Assembly: GCF_001939075.1 (NCBI RefSeq)
Contig: NZ_MPTA01000008.1
Span: 62,001 to 126,000, forward strand
Reading direction: 5' to 3'
Origin: Paenisporosarcina indica
GTDB taxonomy: Bacteria > Bacillota > Bacilli > Bacillales_A > Planococcaceae
DNA length: 64,000 nucleotides
The notes under the pieces were generated by a model. It saw only the letters and a program-made list of their open reading frames with translations. It made no database searches and was not told where the DNA came from. The translations under genes and the position numbers were made by a program. Below, piece after piece: positions 59,586 to 64,000 of this stretch (position 1 is its first letter; each line of letters starts with the position of its first letter).

Positions 59586-59971
59586 CTTGTTCCCTCCTTG
59601 ATATCGCGAACGATGTCATTCAGTAATGCTTGTAGTTCATCCGTGCTTAAATTTAAACAAAGAGCTTCACTAATCATGGGGCGTAGTTCTTTTTTCAATC
59701 GATCTGTGTCTTTTTCAGTTGCTTCTCGGACACTTCGCTCATGTATGAATACACCTTTCTTCGAAACGATTTGAATGAATTCCTTCTCTTCTAAATAATG
59801 ATAGGCTTTATTTACAGTGTGCATGTTCATGCCAAGATCCGCTGCAAATGCACGCACAGAAGGCAATGAATCGCCAGGCTTTAACTCGCCTTTCGCAACC
59901 CCCTCGATCACCTGCTGAGCCAATTGCAAATAAATCGGCACGGTCGAATCCGCTTCAATTTCTATAAACAT
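59582..59971 (-). CDS. GntR family regulator (YtrA type), second copy
   Basis: 129 residues. VPIYLQLAQQVIEGVAKGEL, then LPSVRAFAADLGMNMHTVNKAYHYL and a wing KKGVFIH show the GntR wHTH. Lacks a large effector domain. I chose ATG 59971 (GGAGGGTGCAT upstream); GTG 59977 would overlap the RBS. First gene of the operon down to 56582. Two palindromes at 59987-60028 are likely operators. Confidence 0.9.
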   Translation of the reverse strand: MFIEIEADSTVPIYLQLAQQVIEGVAKGELKPGDSLPSVRAFAADLGMNMHTVNKAYHYLEEKEFIQIVSKKGVFIHERSVREATEKDTDRLKKELRPMISEALCLNLSTDELQALLNDIVRDIKEGTR

Positions 59972-59986
59972 ATGCACCCTCCTGTT

Positions 59987-60028
59987 GTTCTATTCACAGT
60001 AGAACAGTTGTTATACACAGTGTAGAAC
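59987..60028 (-). promoter_or_regulatory. Two GntR operator candidates and an extended -10
   Basis: GTTCTA-N7-TAGAAC (59987-60005) and a near copy GTTATA-N7-TAGAAC (60010-60028), with centres 23 bp apart. On the minus strand TGTGTATAAC is an extended -10 between the arms of the second. Confidence 0.6.
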
Positions 60029-60138
60029 AGACTTACTTTTTTAGCAAGGTCAAAATTCATTATGTGGTTTACAACACGATTTTCGTAAGCTACAATGGAG
60101 CCGTTCAGAACATTTTTTAAACTACATACGATTTTTGC

Positions 60139-60228
60139 ACTAGGGGTGCTATATTTTGGCTGAGATGAGAGCGTTTGCTCCGATCCCTTAATACTCGATC
60201 CAGATAATACTGGCGTGAGGAAGTGCGG
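60139..60228 (+). promoter_or_regulatory. TPP (THI) riboswitch
   Basis: Plus-strand blocks TAGGGGTGCT, GGCTGAGATGAGAG, GCTCCGATCCCTTAATACTC and GATCCAGATAATACTGGCGT with GAGGAAGTG match the thiamine-pyrophosphate riboswitch from P1 to P5. A terminator follows at 60260-60291, then ykoF. Confidence 0.96.
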
Positions 60229-60259
60229 TGACTTTTGCCATTTTCTATTAGCGCAAACT

Positions 60260-60291
60260 AGCTGCATTCCTCGTCGAATGTGGCTTTTTTT
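60260..60291 (+). terminator. TPP-riboswitch expression-platform terminator
   Basis: AGCTGCATTC pairs with GAATGTGGCT (G-U wobbles) and TTTTTTTA follows. It sits 47 bp before the ykoF start. Confidence 0.85.
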
Positions 60292-60337
60292 ATGTTCTCA
60301 AACGAGGAATCCCATCAGTAAAAAGGAGGAAATGGAA

Positions 60338-60943
60338 ATGAAACAAGAGTTTAGTTGTGGGTTAAGTCCGATTGTGGGGTTACGTTTTTCGATTCACCCG
60401 ATGGCGGATCATTTTATTGACATTATTAAAGGTGCTTTACAAGAAGTAGATACAACGAATGTTTGGATGCATTCAGATGATGTGAGTACGGTGTTGCGTG
60501 GGAAGCAGGTACATGTTTTTGATACTGCGAAAGCAATGATTCTGCATGCTTCAAAAACTGGAGCACATGTAGCCTTTAATGGGACGTTTTCAATTGGTTG
60601 TCCTGGGGATTCTGCAGGTGATGTGTATTTGGAAAAAGACGACCTCGTATTAAACGAACCACATATTCGTGAGTTAAAACAATATGTATCATCTCAATTT
60701 GCTTTATATCCGATGAATAACCCAGACTATATGTCAGTCATTTATAAAGAAGTGGACCGTGCAAAAGAACGTGGTGTGTTTAACGAGTCAATGCATTATG
60801 CAAGTGGTCTTCATGGCGATATACATGACGTGTTTTCTTTTTTAGAAGAGTCATTCACACACGCACGTTCGGATGAGCATAAACATTTAGTCATGACAAT
60901 CAACATGAGCATTAACAGTCCTTCTCATAAAGGAACGATTTAA
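60338..60943 (+). CDS. ykoF: YkoF, thiamine/HMP-binding protein
   Basis: 201 residues. It binds thiamine or hydroxymethylpyrimidine (HMP) and is encoded with an ECF-type transporter in B. subtilis. Two related ~80-residue halves are visible (SPIVGLRFSIHPMADHFIDI and the C-terminal NPDYMSVIYKEVDRAKERGV region). ATG 60338 has GGAGG 8 nt before it; an earlier ATG at 60332 is too close. First gene after the TPP riboswitch. Confidence 0.93.
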   Translation: MKQEFSCGLSPIVGLRFSIHPMADHFIDIIKGALQEVDTTNVWMHSDDVSTVLRGKQVHVFDTAKAMILHASKTGAHVAFNGTFSIGCPGDSAGDVYLEKDDLVLNEPHIRELKQYVSSQFALYPMNNPDYMSVIYKEVDRAKERGVFNESMHYASGLHGDIHDVFSFLEESFTHARSDEHKHLVMTINMSINSPSHKGTI

Positions 60944-60944
60944 T

Positions 60945-61544
60945 ATGTTGAAATCATGGAAATTGAAAGAAGTTGTCTTGATGTCCGTATTTGCCGTGGT
61001 TTTTGCGGTAGTGTATTTGCTTTTTGTTCAAGTCGGTAACATTTGGTCAGGTGTGATTGGTCCCATTGCATTTGAGTGGATATTTGGTATTTGGTTTATC
61101 GTTTCAATTATTTGCGCGTACATCATTCGCAAACCAGGAGCTGCTGTCCTTTCGGAAACGATGGCTTCAGTTATTGAAGTCATGATTGGTAATGCAGTAG
61201 GTCCTCGCCTGATTTTGTCTGGAATTGTTCAAGGATTGGGAGCAGAGGCGGCATTCGCTGCGACAGGATATAAACGCTATGACTGGTGGGTACTGTGTTT
61301 AGCGGGTGTTGGTGCAGCAATCTTTAGTTTTGCTTACGGATTCTTGGTATCAGGTTATTCCGCATTAGATCCTTCTTTATTAGCGTTAATGTTTGGACTT
61401 CGTGTGCTGAGTGGCGCAGTAATCTCAGGACTTGGTGGGAAGTATTTATCTGATGGATTGCTAGCAACCGGAGCACTTCGTGGCTACTCCATTTCGAGGG
61501 ATGTTCCAAAAAAACATAAGATTAAAGGTGAGGTGATTGGTTAG
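60945..61544 (+). CDS. ykoE: YkoE, substrate-binding membrane (S) component
   Basis: A 199-residue, six-helix ECF S-component for HMP or thiamine precursor. EVVLMSVFAVVFAVVYLLFV opens the protein, and the loop FEWIFGIWFI with GGKYLSDGLLATGALRGY closes it. One base after ykoF, so translation is coupled. Works with the YkoD ATPase and YkoC membrane coupling protein in the cytoplasmic membrane. Confidence 0.92.
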   Translation: MLKSWKLKEVVLMSVFAVVFAVVYLLFVQVGNIWSGVIGPIAFEWIFGIWFIVSIICAYIIRKPGAAVLSETMASVIEVMIGNAVGPRLILSGIVQGLGAEAAFAATGYKRYDWWVLCLAGVGAAIFSFAYGFLVSGYSALDPSLLALMFGLRVLSGAVISGLGGKYLSDGLLATGALRGYSISRDVPKKHKIKGEVIG

Positions 61545-63000
61545 TACCCATTATAAAAAACCGATGTCCCTACCCGTAGCTAAAAACACAATAATCGATT
61601 TCAATCAAGTTTCTTTTCAATTTCCAGACGATGAAGAAGCTGTTTTTCAAGACATTTCATTTTCTGTTCAAAAAGGTGAACGAGTCGTTCTTTCTGGTCC
61701 TAGTGGCTGTGGGAAAAGCACATTGCTGTATTTAATGAATCGGCTATATCCTTCCAACTGTGATGGTAAACTCAACGGGTCTCTTCAACTCTGGAATAAA
61801 GATGCAGCGAACTATGCACCTGGCGAAATAAACGCTCGTATTGCAACGGTGTTTCAAGATCCAGATGCACAGTTCTGCATGCCAAACGTGGAACAAGAAA
61901 TGGCGTTCACGTTAGAAAACTTGCACGTCCCACGTAAAGAAATGGAAAGGCGCATCACCGAGACACTTGAAATGACGGGTCTTACACCATTTCGAAAAAC
62001 GACCATTCAAACCTTATCAGGCGGAATGAAACAACGTGTAGCAACCGCTTGTGCGATTTTAATGCAACCAGGGGTTCTACTGCTAGATGAGCCTCTTGCT
62101 CATTTAGATCCACTGACTGCTCAGGAGTATGTGGAATGGCTTGATCGATTGCAGTTGTCTCGTTCCTTAACCATTGTAGCGGTCGAGCATCGACTTGATT
62201 TATGGGGGCCATTTTTTGACCGTGCGATTCACGTACAGTCCTCAGGTACATACCCTGTTGAAATGAATCCGATGAGATCTAGCATGAATTTCCCTAAACG
62301 CACCACTTCCATTCAATCCGTAGTGGCTTTTGAAGCGTGTAACATAAGTGTGCGCATGAAAGAAAAGCAGTTACTCCAAGACGTCTCGTTATGTTTACAG
62401 CGAGGAGAAATTGCGATACTTGCTGGGCCAAACGGCAGTGGTAAATCTACATTTTTAAAAACCATATGTGGCATTCTGAAAAAATCGGATGGGCATATAC
62501 AGTATGGAATTATCTATCCAGGTTACGTTCCACAGTCTCCTGAACATTTGTTTGTCACACAACGAGTTGATGATGAAATTCGCTTTTCCAATCGGACTGA
62601 TGATGCAACTATTGACGATATAATGCTCCGATTAAGACTAGATGAAATACAGAATGCTCATCCCTTCTCAGTCAGTCATGGGCAAAAAAGGAGAGTTGCC
62701 ATTGGGGCAATGCTCGCCGATAAGAGGCCTGTTTTATTGCTCGATGAACCGACTTCTGGACAAGATGCTTCTGCACTTCAAGAATTGTTCCATCTGATTG
62801 ATGAACGGGCAAAAGAAGGATTTGCAATTTTGATGGTGACGCATGACATGACTTTCGCAGCAGCTATTGCAGACACCATTTTCTTATTAAAAAACGGTGA
62901 ATTGACTGGTCGTTTTGAAAACAATGGTTTGTTGAAGCATGCAGAGGTTTTAAGAGATCACAAATTGGCATCACCGTTTGGAGCGTGTCCACATGTCTAG
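61537..63000 (+). CDS. ykoD: YkoD, duplicated ATPase of the ECF transporter
   Basis: 487 residues containing two ABC ATPase domains. First: Walker A GPSGCGKSTLLYLMN and LSGGMKQRVATACAI with VLLLDEPLAHLDP. Second: GPNGSGKSTFLKTICGIL, SHGQKRRVAIGAMLA and LLLDEPTSGQD. Together they energise ECF import. TTG 61537 start, overlapping ykoE by 8 bp. Overlaps ykoC by 8 bp. Confidence 0.94.
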   Translation: MVSTHYKKPMSLPVAKNTIIDFNQVSFQFPDDEEAVFQDISFSVQKGERVVLSGPSGCGKSTLLYLMNRLYPSNCDGKLNGSLQLWNKDAANYAPGEINARIATVFQDPDAQFCMPNVEQEMAFTLENLHVPRKEMERRITETLEMTGLTPFRKTTIQTLSGGMKQRVATACAILMQPGVLLLDEPLAHLDPLTAQEYVEWLDRLQLSRSLTIVAVEHRLDLWGPFFDRAIHVQSSGTYPVEMNPMRSSMNFPKRTTSIQSVVAFEACNISVRMKEKQLLQDVSLCLQRGEIAILAGPNGSGKSTFLKTICGILKKSDGHIQYGIIYPGYVPQSPEHLFVTQRVDDEIRFSNRTDDATIDDIMLRLRLDEIQNAHPFSVSHGQKRRVAIGAMLADKRPVLLLDEPTSGQDASALQELFHLIDERAKEGFAILMVTHDMTFAAAIADTIFLLKNGELTGRFENNGLLKHAEVLRDHKLASPFGACPHV

Positions 63001-63754
63001 TCGGACTTGGTTGCATGATATGAATCCCGCTTTAAAGTTTATTCTAGTAGTCATCTCAATGCTTACATTGGCATGGTTTTTTAATCCTTGGACGCCTTTG
63101 ATATTTTTTTTAGGCATTGTCCTCTTACAGTTTCTTTTCAGCAGGGTGAACTGGAAAATCTGGTTTTTATTGATGATTCCCATCGGATTTACCGCCATCG
63201 GCTATTTATGGACAACGTTGTTATTTGCCGCTGATACAACCGGTAACGTCATTTGGGTATGGCGAGGTTTTGAAGTTACGGACGAACAATGGAAAACGGC
63301 ACTTTCCTTAACGTTCCGTGTCTTCGCTTTCTCTTCCATGTCTTTGCTATTTGCTTTTACAACAGATCCAGTTAAATTTGTTATGAGTTTAATGCAACAA
63401 TTGCGCCTTTCCCCTAAACTAGCGTATGGCGTAATGGTTGGGTATCAGTTTTTACCCGTTGTAAGAGAAGAGTTTATTCTAATTCGTCATGCACACCGAT
63501 TGCGTGGAATTGGGAAAGAAAAGCATGCTTGGCAAAGACTATTAGGCATGCGTAGATTGTTGATTCCGTTACTTGCAGGTGCTGTTCGTCGTGCAGAACG
63601 ATCTGCGTTCGCAATGGAAGCAAGAGGATTTACAGGTGAGCGAAGAACCGTGTATTACGAACCGATTGGCATAGTGGGACGTGATTGGTTGATGACCATT
63701 GTTATCATTAGCTTGCTAACCGTAAGTAGCATCGGAGGTTTGTTGCTTTCTTGA
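62993..63754 (+). CDS. ykoC: YkoC, ECF transmembrane (T) coupling protein
   Basis: 253 residues, five to six helices. The coupling motifs AHRLRGIGKEKH and AERSAFAMEARGFTGERR are the two ARG-type helices of ECF T components that contact the ATPases. ATG 62993, with GGAG about 9 nt upstream; a longer frame begins at 62978. The stop of ykoD overlaps. Last gene of the TPP operon. Confidence 0.92.
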   Translation: MSSRTWLHDMNPALKFILVVISMLTLAWFFNPWTPLIFFLGIVLLQFLFSRVNWKIWFLLMIPIGFTAIGYLWTTLLFAADTTGNVIWVWRGFEVTDEQWKTALSLTFRVFAFSSMSLLFAFTTDPVKFVMSLMQQLRLSPKLAYGVMVGYQFLPVVREEFILIRHAHRLRGIGKEKHAWQRLLGMRRLLIPLLAGAVRRAERSAFAMEARGFTGERRTVYYEPIGIVGRDWLMTIVIISLLTVSSIGGLLLS

Positions 63755-63897
63755 AGGTTTGAATGATATTTGAATAGACGAGAATATTCCCACACCTATC
63801 CTTTACAAGTTTATTCGGGACAATATGTGATTTAATCCGTTTAGCCCAGGTTTTCCAACTAGGTCAATAAATACAACTAAAAAATTAAAACTATAAA

Positions 63898-63935
63898 AAC
63901 GCCCATAGGAGTTTTACTCACATGGGCGTCTTTTT
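63898..63935. terminator. Terminator, convergent
   Basis: ACGCCCAT and ATGGGCGT stem enclosing AGGAGTTTTACTCAC, followed by CTTTTTATT on the plus strand. It separates ykoC from the minus-strand kinase fragment. Confidence 0.8.
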
Positions 63936-63936
63936 A

Positions 63937-64000
63937 TTACATATTCAAATCTGAAAGTCGTGGCATTGCCGTCAATGCACCCGCTTTGGTTGTAGCCAGA
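63937..64000 (-). CDS. C-terminal fragment, probable PfkB-family kinase
   Basis: Only the last 20 codons are in the window, ending ATTKAGALTAMPRLSDLN before TAA at 63937. The pattern ATTKxGAxxAMP resembles the tail of PfkB/ribokinase-like sugar kinases, where the A-T-K helix precedes the end. The rest lies beyond position 64000. The call rests on a short motif. Confidence 0.4.
   Translation of the reverse strand, partial: LATTKAGALTAMPRLSDLNM

Noticed and set aside
61324-61509. Minus-strand frame inside ykoE
   Set aside because: Antisense shadow of a membrane-protein gene with a clear plus-strand assignment.

Overview
The window is about 40% GC chromosome from an endospore-forming Bacillota, most like the Sporosarcina/Planococcaceae branch of Bacillales. 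The signs are frequent TTG and GTG starts behind strong AGGAGG sites, two YjcZ-type sporulation miniproteins, a BclA-like collagen exosporium protein, a FapR box at fabI and a YkoFEDC thiamine-precursor transporter. The genus is an inference; no rRNA or tRNA gene is present to settle it.

Layout. 1-2.5 kb: end of a histidine-utilisation operon (hutU, partial hutI). 2.8-12.2 kb: acetyltransferase, small kinase, PadR with a DUF4097 protein, an L,D-transpeptidase, an XRE regulator with a membrane partner, and a six-gene YtrA-type GntR/ABC operon containing a duplicated two-gene module. 12.5-20.5 kb: MarR/MMPL efflux pair, a diguanylate cyclase, YwaF, NUDIX, an M50-like protein and another GNAT. 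21.2-32.4 kb: the centrepiece, a manganese-oxidase (mnx) locus. A seven-gene operon on the minus strand, mnxA to mnxG, ends in a 1214-residue multicopper oxidase. It is flanked by a Cys-rich barrel protein, a two-barrel mnxD paralogue, a PKD/Ig-repeat protein and a collagen-like exosporium protein. mnxD is broken by a one-base frameshift in a T7 run; removing one T restores a product that aligns end to end with its paralogue.

32.6-42.6 kb: a decayed small gene, a YjcZ gene, alpha/beta hydrolase, TVP38, a MATE remnant, HxlR with MFS and aldo/keto reductase, a NUDIX/CXXCG pair, and a guanidine-I riboswitch driving the SMR pair ykkC-ykkD. 42.7-49.4 kb: a metal-ion block of CorA, a TerC protein behind a yybP-ykoY Mn(II) riboswitch, and MerR followed by two CNNM/CBS exporters. 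49.5-56.5 kb: fabI, a V4R-STAS stressosome-type protein, stress and housekeeping enzymes, HIT, and a lipoprotein with an in-frame stop. 56.6-60 kb: a second GntR/ABC operon (YxlEFG-like). 60.1-63.8 kb: TPP riboswitch and ykoFEDC. The window ends in a fragment of a probable PfkB kinase.

How it fits together. The mnx operon, the flanking barrel proteins and the PKD/collagen pair look like one spore-surface unit that would deposit Mn(IV) oxide on the spore coat. The TerC gene with its Mn riboswitch, about 16 kb away, would handle excess cytosolic Mn. Three other riboswitch or repressor modules (guanidine, TPP, FapR) assign substrates or regulation to neighbouring genes with good confidence.
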